From contig JACKIP010000001.1 in assembly GCA_020638395.1 (NCBI GenBank), positions 124,001 to 188,000 of the forward strand: a stretch of DNA of 64,000 bases, given 5' to 3'. This document shows positions 35,276-43,919 of this stretch, piece by piece; position 1 is the stretch's first letter; every line of letters begins with the position of its first letter. The translations under genes and the position numbers were made by a program. The notes below the pieces were generated by a model. The model was not told the origin of the DNA. It was given only the letters and a program-made list of their open reading frames with translations, and made no database searches. Origin of the DNA: Rhodospirillales bacterium (GTDB lineage: Bacteria > Pseudomonadota > Alphaproteobacteria > Micavibrionales > Micavibrionaceae).

Positions 35276-36157
35276 ATGGTTAAAAGATTTTTAGTCTCAA
35301 ATGAAGAGCTAGAAGAGCTGTTTCATAGGTATTGCCGCGATTTTACCGAGCTGGAACGACAGGGCCGCTTCGACCCGATCACCGGACGCGATGAAGAGGT
35401 ACAGCAAACCATCCTGATTCTTCTGCAAAAAGGACGCAAAAACTGTTGTTATCTCGCTCCGGCCGGGGTTGGTAAAACCGCGCTGGTGGTAGGCCTTGCG
35501 CAAAAGATTGTCTCCGGCGACGTTCCGGAGTATCTGCATAATGCACGCGTTCTGGAGGTTGATCTGGCCGCTATGGCCGCAGGGACAGCCGGTATGTCGG
35601 AATTTCAGGAGCGCTTCATCCCGATCTGTAAAGGGGTCGCCGAGCGCTATCATGACGATAATTATCCGAAATACATCCTGTTTCTGGATGAGATCCATAC
35701 CATTATGCCGACGGTCCACGGCTCGGCCTATCGCGGCCTGTCCGAAGTCATGAAGCCTTACCTGACGGTCGGCGATCTGCACGTTATCGGGGCGACGACA
35801 ATGGATGAATACCGGATGTTTGTGGCTGAAGATCCGGCTCTTGACCGCCGTTTCCAGAAAATATTCCTCAAAATCCCCAGTAACAAGGAAACCTTTGCCA
35901 TTCTGCAGGCCTTGCGCCCCGGCTATGAAAAACACCATAAGATTGCAATTCCTGATGAGTGTCTGGAGCTGATAATCAACCTGACCAACGATCATATGAA
36001 ACGCCGGAACCAGCCGGATAAATCCATTATTATGATGGATGCCGCCTGCGCCCACTATGTCATGCTCCACGGACGGGGCGGCACCTTGTCCAAAGATTCG
36101 GTCAAGTACATGGTCGGCAAGGAAGCGGCTCTTAATCCGAAAGCGCTGGAAGGCTAG
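35276..36157 (+). CDS. Single-domain ClpA/ClpB-like AAA+ ATPase
   Basis: 293 residues, matching only the first nucleotide-binding domain of ClpA/ClpB. GRDEEVQQTILIL at 37-49, Walker A APAGVGKT at 61-68, Walker B FLDE with D138-E139, sensor GATTMDEYR, arginine finger in DPALDRRF (about 187-193), and a small C-terminal lid. The N-terminal Clp repeats, the middle domain and the second AAA+ ring are missing. It could drive assembly of a specific partner instead of protein unfolding for ClpP. Divergent from moxR with 137 bases between starts. Its TAG stop is the beginning of repeat family E (TAGAGC). Confidence 0.82.
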   Translation: MVKRFLVSNEELEELFHRYCRDFTELERQGRFDPITGRDEEVQQTILILLQKGRKNCCYLAPAGVGKTALVVGLAQKIVSGDVPEYLHNARVLEVDLAAMAAGTAGMSEFQERFIPICKGVAERYHDDNYPKYILFLDEIHTIMPTVHGSAYRGLSEVMKPYLTVGDLHVIGATTMDEYRMFVAEDPALDRRFQKIFLKIPSNKETFAILQALRPGYEKHHKIAIPDECLELIINLTNDHMKRRNQPDKSIIMMDAACAHYVMLHGRGGTLSKDSVKYMVGKEAALNPKALEG

Positions 36158-36200
36158 AGCAAAGAGCGTTTAGGATGAGACAGGCGCAAGTGATGAAACG

Positions 36201-36372
36201 TATAGTCCAACGAGACATTCGCCATCCCCCGGATTTTCGAAGAAAATCCTAGGGGAATCCACAAATATCAATAAACATCAATAAACATCAATGGATTGCC
36301 TTATAATTGCCTGCGACAATTCAGGCAATGACGAGGTTAAAAGATGTCCTAAAATTAAACCAAAGCACTATA
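36201..36372 (-). repeat. Family B composite palindromic element, copy B2
   Basis: 172 bases, opposite in orientation to B1. The right terminus (GTCCTAAAATTAAACC then AAAGCACTATA) matches family B, the left (TATAGTCC...GAGACAT) is degenerate. Core has ATCCCCC...CTAGGGGAATCC and GGATTGCC...GGCAATGACG, and an internal tandem duplication of ATAAACATCA. With the family E fragment before it, it fills the gap 36158-36414. Confidence 0.75.
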
Positions 36373-36414
36373 GAGTCGTAACAAGGCAGACACCGAAAGG
36401 TAGCAAACGAAAAA

Positions 36415-36843
36415 TCAGCGCCCCGGCGCCGGAACCTCAGACGGCTCTTGTTCGATCCCCATAAAAACGGGGGTTTGACCAGGCAGAGACAATAGATCAA
36501 CCAGTTCATCCGGCGCCGTCCTGGCGGCAACCGCGACACCGGACACGGCCAGACAGAAGGCACAGACCGCTGCTTTGACCCGGTGCCCGACATGGGACAC
36601 TCCCGGTACGGAGGATGGCTCCGGCTCAGCCTCCTCATCCGGCAGCCCATATGAAAGATTGGCGTTAAAAAGGGCCGTCACCCAGGCAAATGTTCCAACA
36701 AGACCTGATACTTGCCCCATATGCTGAAGCGCGGGCTCGTTCGTAGCAATCCCGACGACATGGAGGACACTTCCGACAACCGCGGCTCCCAGCCCTCCGG
36801 TTGCGGTATGACGCGACGTTTCCTGAGAAATAATATTTTCCAT
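36415..36843 (-). CDS. Hypothetical membrane protein
   Basis: 142 residues with three probable helices (about 15-34, 43-63 and 88-106), a Glu/Pro-rich loop between the second and third (DEEAEPEPSSVPG), and a Pro/Glu-rich soluble tail. No family recognised. The start ATG at 36843 has no strong ribosome-binding site. Divergent from the PBP1A gene. Confidence 0.5.
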   Translation of the reverse strand: MENIISQETSRHTATGGLGAAVVGSVLHVVGIATNEPALQHMGQVSGLVGTFAWVTALFNANLSYGLPDEEAEPEPSSVPGVSHVGHRVKAAVCAFCLAVSGVAVAARTAPDELVDLLSLPGQTPVFMGIEQEPSEVPAPGR

Positions 36844-36918
36844 TTGAAAGGCACCCTGTTTTTGAATTTAATTGAGATCAGATTAGTCCTTTTTAGAAAA
36901 AGAGGCAATACTTTTATC

Positions 36919-36951
36919 AATACTTGCCATGCTTTTTTAGCATGAAGTATT
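36919..36951. other. Hairpin upstream of the PBP1A gene
   Basis: AATACTT and CATGCT pair with AGCATG and AAGTATT, with a GC bulge and a T5 loop. No useful T tract follows. It may be a regulatory or termination structure between the divergent genes. Confidence 0.35.
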
Positions 36952-36994
36952 TTAAGAATGTGACTTTTTCGAGCGTCTGTGCCATATAAAATCT

Positions 36995-39490
36995 ATGAAG
37001 TTATTAGGAAATTTTATTCTCTGGATTTTGTCTCTGGGACTACTCGGAGCCATTGCCGCGTTGGGGTTCGTCGCTATCCTGTTTCAGTATTACGCAAGTG
37101 ATCTGCCGGACTATAAACAGCTTAAGAATTATGCGCCCTCGATTGTGACCCGTCTTTATGCCGGAGACGGGCGGCTTATGGCGGAATATGCCGAAGAAAA
37201 GCGCGTATTTATTCCTATTGATGAAATTCCCGATCAGGTAAAAAACGCCTTTATTGCCGTAGAAGATAAAAATTTCTATCAACATGAAGGGGTTGACCCT
37301 ACCGCCATCTTGCGGGCGGTCGTGATTTATGCCCGGCACAAAATGGGACAGAATGTCGATATTGTCGGCGGATCGACTATTACCCAACAGGTTGTGAAAA
37401 ACTTTCTCCTGACTAATGAGCGCTCGTTTGAGCGTAAAATCAAAGAAGCCATTCTGGCATACAGAATGGAGCGGGCCCTGACCAAGGATCAAATTCTGGA
37501 GCTGTACCTGAACCAGATTTATCTGGGAAGTGGGACCTATGGCGTGGCGGCGGCCGCCCTGCACTACTTTGATAAATCTCTGGAAGAGCTGAGTCTGGCC
37601 GAAATCGGATATCTGGGAGCCTTGCCGAAGGGCCCGGAGAACTACCATCCGGTGCGCAACCACGACGCCGCTCTGGAACGGCGCAATTATGTGCTGAAAC
37701 GGATGGAAGAAGAACACTTTGTAACGCCCGAAGCCTATGAAGAGGCCATTTTGCAGCCATTACTACCCGTAGATCGCAGCACGGTGGATACCGTGTCCGC
37801 CCCCTACTTTGCCGAAGAAGTACGCCGGGAACTGATGGAACGTTATGGGCATGACAAGTTATATACCGGAGGATTGTCCGTTCACACCTCTGTTGATCCC
37901 AAATTGCAGGACTATGCCCTGTCTGCCCTGCGGGACGGGTTAATGGCCTACGATAAACGGCATGGCTGGCACGGAGTTATCGCAAAATTGTCGGGGGATG
38001 CTCTTGACGAAGATATAAAAACATTCAACAGCCCCGATGACCTGATTGACGGATGGGATGTCGCGGTCGTTACCGAAGTCAGTGCCTCGACCGCCCGCCT
38101 TCGTCTGAAAAGCGGTGGAAAAGGGACTCTGGCCTATGAGCAGGCAAAATGGACTGGCCAGAAATCGCTCTCGGCGTTTTTGTCAGTGGGAGATGTGATT
38201 GCCGTCGAACAAACAGCCCCGGACTCTGATCGCTATAAATTACAGCAAATTCCAAAAATTCGTGGGGCAATTGTTGCGGTTGACCCGAATACCGGCCGAA
38301 TTCTGGCAATGCAGGGAGGCTGGAGGTATGGAACCGATCAGTTTAACCGCGCCACGCAAGCCATGCGCCAGCCCGGGTCTGCCTTTAAGCCATTTGTTTA
38401 TCTCGCCGCGCTGGAAAAAGGATTTACCCCGGCAACACTGATCCTCGACGCCCCTTTCGTCATCGAAGACCGCCCCGGTCATTTCTGGAGCCCCAAAAAC
38501 TACTCCGACGAATATTACGGCCCGACCCCCCTGCGGGTTGGCATTGAAAAATCGCGGAATTTGATGACTGTCCGACTGGCAAACTATGTCGGGATGGACA
38601 CCATCGTTGAAATTGCCCGGCGGTTTGGCATTATGGACAACATGCCCCCCAACCTTTCCAACGCACTAGGAGCGGGGGAAACCACCCTGTTCCGGCTGAC
38701 CAGCGCCTATGCCATGATTCTGAATGGTGGCAAAAAACTGGTCCCGTCCTTTATCGACCGTATTCAGGACCGCTATGGGAACACCATCTACCGCCACGAT
38801 ACCCGCGCCTGCCCGGCCTGTGGCAAATTGCTGAAATGGGAAGGGCAGCCAACACCGGATGTTCCGGATGAACGCCCGCAAATTGCCGATCCTCTGATAA
38901 CCTATCAAATGGTGTCCATCATGGAAGGCGTTGTACAGCGGGGAACCGGTATCCGTCTGAAATCTATGGGACATCCTCTGGCTGGCAAGACCGGGACCAC
39001 CAACGAGTCGCGGGACGCCTGGTTTATTGGTTTTTCTTCCGATCTGGTCGTTGGAGTCTATATCGGATTTGATAACCCGCAGCCATTAGGAAAGAAAGAA
39101 ACCGGCTCCTCCGTCGCCGTTCCAGTCTTCCAAAGCTTTATGGAACAGGCCCTGAAGGGAAAAACCCCTATGCCGTTCCGCGTGCCCAAAGGGATCAAAC
39201 AGGTCCGGATTGACGCTCAGGACGGCACCCGCGCCACACCGGGAGATACCAAAGTGATCTGGGAAGCCTTCCTGCCGGGAACGGAACCGGATGAAAACGT
39301 CTACCTCCTCGATGGGGATGGACGGATCAGACGCCTGCCTGCATCCTTATATCGAGATAACTATATCAGGATGACGGACCAGTTTATGCCGGCGGATGAC
39401 ACTGACCACCCGGTCAGCTATACTGACCGTTATACCGGTACCCTGCGCCCCACAACCCCAATAAATACTGGCACAGGGGGCCTGTACTGA
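36995..39490 (+). CDS. mrcA: Penicillin-binding protein 1A (bifunctional)
   Basis: 831 residues, class A PBP. One N-terminal membrane anchor (8-30), glycosyltransferase domain with catalytic E90 in AVEDKNFYQHEG and GGSTITQQVVKN, an OB-like insert (about 310-410), and a transpeptidase domain with S462-x-x-K465, SRN, and K665-T-G-T. A pair of cysteines (CPACG, about residue 608) inside the transpeptidase half is found in some alphaproteobacterial PBP1A proteins. It polymerises and crosslinks peptidoglycan in the periplasm. TATAAA lies only five bases before the ATG and no ribosome-binding site is seen, so the mRNA may be leaderless or the start differs slightly. Confidence 0.95.
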   Translation: MKLLGNFILWILSLGLLGAIAALGFVAILFQYYASDLPDYKQLKNYAPSIVTRLYAGDGRLMAEYAEEKRVFIPIDEIPDQVKNAFIAVEDKNFYQHEGVDPTAILRAVVIYARHKMGQNVDIVGGSTITQQVVKNFLLTNERSFERKIKEAILAYRMERALTKDQILELYLNQIYLGSGTYGVAAAALHYFDKSLEELSLAEIGYLGALPKGPENYHPVRNHDAALERRNYVLKRMEEEHFVTPEAYEEAILQPLLPVDRSTVDTVSAPYFAEEVRRELMERYGHDKLYTGGLSVHTSVDPKLQDYALSALRDGLMAYDKRHGWHGVIAKLSGDALDEDIKTFNSPDDLIDGWDVAVVTEVSASTARLRLKSGGKGTLAYEQAKWTGQKSLSAFLSVGDVIAVEQTAPDSDRYKLQQIPKIRGAIVAVDPNTGRILAMQGGWRYGTDQFNRATQAMRQPGSAFKPFVYLAALEKGFTPATLILDAPFVIEDRPGHFWSPKNYSDEYYGPTPLRVGIEKSRNLMTVRLANYVGMDTIVEIARRFGIMDNMPPNLSNALGAGETTLFRLTSAYAMILNGGKKLVPSFIDRIQDRYGNTIYRHDTRACPACGKLLKWEGQPTPDVPDERPQIADPLITYQMVSIMEGVVQRGTGIRLKSMGHPLAGKTGTTNESRDAWFIGFSSDLVVGVYIGFDNPQPLGKKETGSSVAVPVFQSFMEQALKGKTPMPFRVPKGIKQVRIDAQDGTRATPGDTKVIWEAFLPGTEPDENVYLLDGDGRIRRLPASLYRDNYIRMTDQFMPADDTDHPVSYTDRYTGTLRPTTPINTGTGGLY

Positions 39491-39543
39491 GTATATTCGA
39501 CCTAAGGAACAAGAAAACAGACAAAAATAGAAAGGGTGTCACT

Positions 39544-39969
39544 ATGACTTACAAAGATCTGGACGGCGGATTGTATTTCCGCGGACAGAAAACGTTTACA
39601 ACCGGAAGGCCGGCAGACGATCGGAAAACTGTTACTTTAGCAAATGCTGCTTTCTTTCTGACTGGCGGTGATCTTCTAATCAACTCCAGAACCGGAGAGA
39701 GTGAGATTTATTATTGTGGTATGCTCGCATCGCAAGAAACAGAAGAAACCGTATGGATTTCACACGCAACCCTGCAAACGCTCATAACCCAATCTCCCAA
39801 AGATGTTGTCCCTTTGGGAGATAAAGATATCGGAGATAAAACACCTGCCGCTATTCTGGAAGAGGTGCAGGCTTTGATAGCAGGGTTGTTCCCGGAAGAT
39901 GATCCCGCCGCTGCCGACCCGGACTTTGATACCGCCTTTAATGATAATACGCCCGATTATTCCCGATGA
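39544..39969 (+). CDS. Hypothetical protein
   Basis: 141 residues, not recognised. No signal or helix. The last third is very acidic (residues about 117-138 rich in Asp and Ala). It starts 54 bases after the PBP1A stop with AAAGGGTG upstream. Repeat A4 begins immediately after the stop codon. Confidence 0.5.
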   Translation: MTYKDLDGGLYFRGQKTFTTGRPADDRKTVTLANAAFFLTGGDLLINSRTGESEIYYCGMLASQETEETVWISHATLQTLITQSPKDVVPLGDKDIGDKTPAAILEEVQALIAGLFPEDDPAAADPDFDTAFNDNTPDYSR

Positions 39970-40082
39970 AAAACGGCAAAACCGTCATTCTGAGCGCAGC
40001 GAAGAATCTTTTTTCAACGGGTTAAGATTCTTCGCCTGCGGCTCAGGAGGACGGGTCCGGGCTTTTGTGGAGGCTTCTATAT
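39970..40082 (+). repeat. Family A repeat, copy A4 (left end truncated)
   Basis: Core CGTCATTCTGAGCGCAG ... GGCTCAGGAGGACG and right end TTTTGTGGAGGCTTCTATA. It begins at the stop of the previous gene. First of four repeat types that fill 39970-40456. Confidence 0.75.
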
Positions 40083-40084
40083 TT

Positions 40085-40257
40085 TATAGTAATTCTGTTT
40101 AAAAATAGGACATCCGTCATTCCCCGGATTTTCGCAGAAAATCCTAGGGGAATCCATAGACACACATAAACATCAATGGATTGCCTTAGAATTTTCTCTG
40201 AAAATTCAGGCAATGACGGTATTGTAAGATGTCTTAAAATTAAACCAAAGCACTATA
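40085..40257 (+). repeat. Family B composite palindromic element, copy B3
   Basis: 173 bases, same length as B1. Termini TATAGTAATT...GGACAT and GATGTCTTAAAATTAAACC...CACTATA. Core CGTCATTCCCCGG to GGCAATGACGG, with hairpins in the reverse order to B1. Follows A4 after two bases. Confidence 0.85.
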
Positions 40258-40327
40258 AACCGCGAAGTAAAACAAAGTTCTTTCGGTTTTTGTAAAAACC
40301 TCTGCACCCTCTGTGCCTCCGTGGTTA
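40258..40327 (+). repeat. Family D repeat, copy D2
   Basis: AACCGCGAAGTAAAACAAAG ... CTCTGCACCCTCTGTG, abutting B3 just as D1 abuts B1, but on the other side. Confidence 0.7.
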
Positions 40328-40336
40328 AAAAGCAAT

Positions 40337-40367
40337 ATGGATCACACGGACGGAGCCGTGTGATGAC
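40337..40367. repeat. Family C half-unit, copy C3
   Basis: A single hairpin, ATGGATCACACGG ... CCGTGTGATGACG, half of the C1 structure. Confidence 0.6.
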
Positions 40368-40389
40368 GAAGAAAAAAGGTAAAAAACTT

Positions 40390-40428
40390 TGTTTTACTTT
40401 GTCTTACTTTGCGGTTCAAAATTTATCA
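40390..40428 (-). repeat. Family D fragment, copy D3
   Basis: Reverse complement of the start of family D (TTTGCGGTTCAAAA at its end). Lies just before the 3' end of ctaG. Confidence 0.6.
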
Positions 40429-40456
40429 TTTCATCGTTCACGCAAAGAACGCTATG

Positions 40457-41068
40457 TTACTGCTCGTAGAAGGTCTCCATCGCCCGGTCGAGTTCCGGGC
40501 TTTCTGTTCTGAAAAAGGTATAGGACAAAGTAATCACATTCACATCTTTCATATAGGGGTCCTGATCGAACGCCGGATCGACATAAAATAATACCGGCAT
40601 GTTCACATGTTCCCCCGGCTGCAAGATCTGCTCACTGAAACAAAAGCACTGGATTTTGTTGAAATATCTTCCAACCTTGGCAGGTACCACATTATAAAGT
40701 GCTGTGCCCGCCGCCGGTGTCGAAGAAATATTCTCGGCAATAAAATTGACCAGACCGTCCTGCCCCACTTTTAAATCCATGCTGCGGACCTCCGGAGCAA
40801 ACTGCCAGGGAAGTGCGGCATTCACATCCGTGTTAAATTTAATGGTTACCTGACGATCAAGAATTTTATGTGCGGCCCCGGCGGTTGCCACGCGCGTTGT
40901 TCCGGCAAACCCGGTCACACGGCAGAACAGGCTGTAAAGCGGAACAGAGGCAAATGCCAGCCCGACCATGGCAACCACGATCCCCAGCACCCATAGCCCG
41001 GTCCGGCGGTTGCGGCGGCGTAAAGCCTCGGAAGACGAAGAAGAAGAAGGATTATGATGATCGGACAT
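40457..41068 (-). CDS. ctaG: Cytochrome c oxidase assembly protein CtaG/Cox11
   Basis: 203 residues from the ATG at 41068 (MSDHHNP); upstream in-frame Met codons at 41092 and 41152 give unusual extensions. One N-terminal helix (about 22-45) anchors a periplasmic copper-binding domain. The copper ligands are in CFCFSEQ (about residue 145-151), with the conserved C near 53 (LFCRVTGFAG). It inserts copper B into subunit I of haem-copper oxidases. Isolated here between repeats, away from ctaA. Confidence 0.93.
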   Translation of the reverse strand: MSDHHNPSSSSSSEALRRRNRRTGLWVLGIVVAMVGLAFASVPLYSLFCRVTGFAGTTRVATAGAAHKILDRQVTIKFNTDVNAALPWQFAPEVRSMDLKVGQDGLVNFIAENISSTPAAGTALYNVVPAKVGRYFNKIQCFCFSEQILQPGEHVNMPVLFYVDPAFDQDPYMKDVNVITLSYTFFRTESPELDRAMETFYEQ

Positions 41069-41126
41069 CGTCAGAGTATAATCTGAAATCATGCCGAACG
41101 CGACCGGAAATCCGCTCCAGAGCACG

Positions 41127-41222
41127 TAGCGTTTAGAGTGAGTCGAAGACAAGCACTGAAACGTAGACGGGCCTATGCGAGAAGTGCTGCAATGTAACGC
41201 AGGTTAAACGATCAAAGCTCTA
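41127..41222. repeat. Family E repeat, fullest copy
   Basis: About 96 bases. Starts TAGCGTTTAGAGTGAG and ends GGTTAAACGATCAAAGCTCTA; the termini and the internal ACAAGCACT/AGTGCTG are inverted repeats. Related termini occur at 9605-9626, 36155-36178 and 47570-47596. Confidence 0.55.
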
Positions 41223-41266
41223 AAAAGCCGGATGACTTCCGGTTTTAAACATGGCACACTTTGCAC

Positions 41267-42505
41267 ATGAGACATCCTGCCTCCGCACCGGGACACTTCT
41301 ACACACGGGACAGCGCTGAAAAGCTACCGGTTTTTTTTGTGGTGATCTGGGTGTTGTATCTGCTGTTTTCGCCGTTTTATATTTTTCCGAAAGGAATGCC
41401 CCAGCCAGCAGATTTTTTGCTGGCTCTGGGGATTATTGTGGCTTTGGGAACGGAATATCCCCGGATTGAGACGCGGATTAAGCCGGTGTACCTGATGGGC
41501 GGGTTATTTGTGATCCTGACCATGTGTATCAATCTGGTGAATTATGCGTTCTATCCGCATCCGCGGCTGCTGCTCAGCATGCTGTACTATCCCTATAATT
41601 TTATGATTTTTCTGTACGTGACCTGGTTGTTTTACCGGCGGCCGGAAGCCATGGTTAAAATCAGTATTTACGCGTTGGTGGCTACTCTGATGATTCAGAT
41701 TGCCTCGACTTTTCTTATGGCGTCCGGGTATCGGGGGGCGCGGGCCACCGCCGGGTTTGAAAATCCCAACCAGCTGGCTTACTGGGCACTTCTGACCGCA
41801 ACGATGGTGATCTTTCTGCGGCGGCTGGACGGACAATTACGGCCGATTGACTATGTCATGTTGCTGATGGCCTTCTTCTTACAGGCCATTGCGTTGTCGA
41901 AAGCAGGAATCATCGCGTTTACGGTGTTCCTGCTGTTTCTGATGGTCACCCCGTTTATCAATAAGATCGCCAGATTTCTGGGGATCGTAACAATTGTCTT
42001 TTTCTCCATCTTTCTAGCCTTGCAGCCTTCAACCCTTTTGAATATTTACCAGCATATTGACTTCCTGCAAAATGCGGTCGAGCGGATTGAAGGGATTGGC
42101 ACCGAAGCCGATGATGATCCGGGCGTGCGCGGGTATTACCGGCTGTCGCAGTTTCCCTTTTACACGGTCTTCGGCGCAGGCGAAGGCTCATTTGAACGGT
42201 TTGACCCATCGGGGCGGGAGCTGCATTCCGGCATTGCAACGATTATATTTTCCTATGGTCTTTTGGGGGCAACTTTTTTCTTCTCGTTTCTGACCCTGAT
42301 TTTGAACCGGCAGCCCTGGTATTTTATTTTACTGTTTTTGCCGATTATTCTGTTCGGATTGCCGCACCAGAATTTCCGGTTTTCTCATTTCTGGGTGCTA
42401 TTGGGGATCAATTACGGATTATTCCTGTATACCAGAATGACCTCTCAACAAAACTTGCCAAAGAGCGCGCATGACCAGCAATATAAAAAATACATATACC
42501 GGTGA
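41267..42505 (+). CDS. O-antigen ligase/polymerase-like membrane protein
   Basis: 412 residues from the ATG at 41267 (a TTG two codons earlier is also open). About eleven membrane helices with one larger loop (about 275-335) containing GRELHSG, the arrangement of the Wzy/WaaL O-antigen ligase family, where that periplasmic loop holds the active site. It would join or polymerise surface polysaccharide at the inner membrane. The codons are richer in TT/GG third-position choices than neighbouring housekeeping genes, which may indicate transfer. The methyltransferase gene overlaps its end by 35 bases. Confidence 0.78.
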   Translation: MRHPASAPGHFYTRDSAEKLPVFFVVIWVLYLLFSPFYIFPKGMPQPADFLLALGIIVALGTEYPRIETRIKPVYLMGGLFVILTMCINLVNYAFYPHPRLLLSMLYYPYNFMIFLYVTWLFYRRPEAMVKISIYALVATLMIQIASTFLMASGYRGARATAGFENPNQLAYWALLTATMVIFLRRLDGQLRPIDYVMLLMAFFLQAIALSKAGIIAFTVFLLFLMVTPFINKIARFLGIVTIVFFSIFLALQPSTLLNIYQHIDFLQNAVERIEGIGTEADDDPGVRGYYRLSQFPFYTVFGAGEGSFERFDPSGRELHSGIATIIFSYGLLGATFFFSFLTLILNRQPWYFILLFLPIILFGLPHQNFRFSHFWVLLGINYGLFLYTRMTSQQNLPKSAHDQQYKKYIYR

Positions 42506-43145
42506 TACGGGGCAGGCCTATTACGATATGCGCCAGGCCCGGCGCAGTGATTTCGTGCAGGAACGAAGGGCCGGGCACTTCCAGCCTTTTTTGCAGGAGA
42601 CCGATCATGTTCTTGATTTCGGGTGCGGAACCGGAGGGGTCCTGCGCCGGTTGCAATGTGCCCAAAAAACCGGAATTGAAGTTAATCCTCCCTCTATTGC
42701 TGAGGCAGAAGCAGCCGGGCTGACGGTCTATCCGGAATTGTCCCGTGTGGACGATTCCTGTGTCGATGTGGTGATTTCCAATCATGCGCTCGAGCATGTT
42801 CTTGACCCGGCACGACAGATTTCCGATATGGTCCGGGTCTTAAAAGAGGGCGGACGGACTGTTCTGGTGGTCCCGTCTGAAAATCCCGGAAGCTCCCGGT
42901 TTCATACATGGCGGCGGAATGATCCGGATCATCATATTTACTCCTGGACTCCTTTATCTTTCGGGAATCTGGTTGGGCAGTGCGGGCTGACGGTTGAGCA
43001 AAGCTTCCGGCGTCCCATTGGTTATTCAAAATTTATTGAACCTCTGGCAGACCTGCATGAGGGCCTCTTTCAGACGGCGCGGAAAGTCGTGGCATTTGCT
43101 CTGGACCGGTATGAGATCGTCTGCATCGCCCGCAAGACCGTTTAG
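42471..43145 (+). CDS. SAM-dependent methyltransferase, class I
   Basis: 224 residues. Motif I VLDFGCGTGGVLRRL (about 47-61) binds SAM, the acidic loop is GIEVN, and motif IV reads VVISNHALEHVLDP (about 100-113). It resembles methyltransferases in polysaccharide clusters, consistent with the overlapping O-antigen ligase-like gene, so a sugar or lipid-linked glycan is the likely but unproven substrate. Its stop codon is followed by AGCTC. Confidence 0.85.
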   Translation: MTSNIKNTYTGDTGQAYYDMRQARRSDFVQERRAGHFQPFLQETDHVLDFGCGTGGVLRRLQCAQKTGIEVNPPSIAEAEAAGLTVYPELSRVDDSCVDVVISNHALEHVLDPARQISDMVRVLKEGGRTVLVVPSENPGSSRFHTWRRNDPDHHIYSWTPLSFGNLVGQCGLTVEQSFRRPIGYSKFIEPLADLHEGLFQTARKVVAFALDRYEIVCIARKTV

Positions 43146-43148
43146 AGC

Positions 43149-43385
43149 TCATCTTGTACCGGTTTTGCGTGTGACGCTCATGCTATCAAGTAGCATATCA
43201 CGCAAGGCATCGGGATCACGCATCATTTCCATTGTCATTTCAATGGCTTTGAAATCTTCATAGCCCATCATGACCACAGACCGCTTCCCGCGGCGAGTAA
43301 TTTCAACCGGTTCATGCAGATCATTGACGTCTTCCATCAACTCAACCATACCGGCCCGTGCATTTGTGTAGGGAATTTGTTTCAT
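43149..43385 (-). CDS. Phd/YefM-family antitoxin
   Basis: 78 residues from the ATG at 43385 (MKQIPYTNARAGM). The N-terminal half has the Phd/YefM DNA-binding fold with EPVEITRRGKRSVVMMGYEDFKAI, here at about residues 26-48. The C-terminal tail would wrap the toxin. No RelE, YoeB, Doc or PIN gene lies on either side, so it looks like an orphan antitoxin or autonomous regulator. Convergent with the methyltransferase, three bases between the stops. Confidence 0.8.
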   Translation of the reverse strand: MKQIPYTNARAGMVELMEDVNDLHEPVEITRRGKRSVVMMGYEDFKAIEMTMEMMRDPDALRDMLLDSMSVTRKTGTR

Positions 43386-43447
43386 CTTACTCTCATATGT
43401 ACAGGTTATAGAACGCCATCGCAACAGGAAATATCAGGTGGAGACAT

Positions 43448-43903
43448 CTACCCTGATGTGACGTGCGGCAAGTGCACCCGTGCCATCCAGAAATCTTCTA
43501 TCGCTTTGACGAATGTTTCCATTTCATCAAAATTGGCAGATTTGGGCATATAGGCGTTGGCGTAGTTCTGATAGCTCTTCATAATATCCGCATTTGCATT
43601 CGATCCGGATAACATAATGACCGGAATGGATTTCAACACCTCGTCATGCTTGATTTCCTGCAACGCTTCATGCCCGTTTTTGCGTGGCATGTTGATATCC
43701 ATCAGGATCAAATCGGGGGTCGGTTTGTCCTTATAGTCTTTTTCTTTCCGGAGGTAGGCCATAAGCTCCTCCCCATTGGGAACGATATTGAGGTTAGCGC
43801 GGTAATTCGTGTGTTTGAAGGCGCGCTGCACAAACAGAATGTCGGTGCTTTCATCCTCTGCGACAAGAATTTCGATTGGTTCATGGTTTATTCTGGCAAT
43901 CAT
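43448..43903 (-). CDS. Single-domain response regulator, Rcp1-like
   Basis: 151 residues, one receiver domain. Acidic pocket AEDE (about 15-18), phospho-acceptor Asp in LILMDINMPRKNG (about residue 69), and the conserved Lys in MPKSANFDE. The insert YLRKEKDYKDKP after the second helix is typical of the Rcp1-type regulators paired with phytochrome or PAS kinases. No output domain, so it acts by protein contact or phosphorelay. 16 bases downstream of the kinase gene. Confidence 0.92.
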   Translation of the reverse strand: MIARINHEPIEILVAEDESTDILFVQRAFKHTNYRANLNIVPNGEELMAYLRKEKDYKDKPTPDLILMDINMPRKNGHEALQEIKHDEVLKSIPVIMLSGSNANADIMKSYQNYANAYMPKSANFDEMETFVKAIEDFWMARVHLPHVTSG

Positions 43904-43919
43904 GAGATTATCCTTTCTG

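Noticed and set aside
36373..36392. AGTCGTAACAAGG resembling the 3' end of 16S rRNA
   Set aside because: Only 13 bases match; the following sequence does not continue as 16S rRNA and no rRNA lies nearby.
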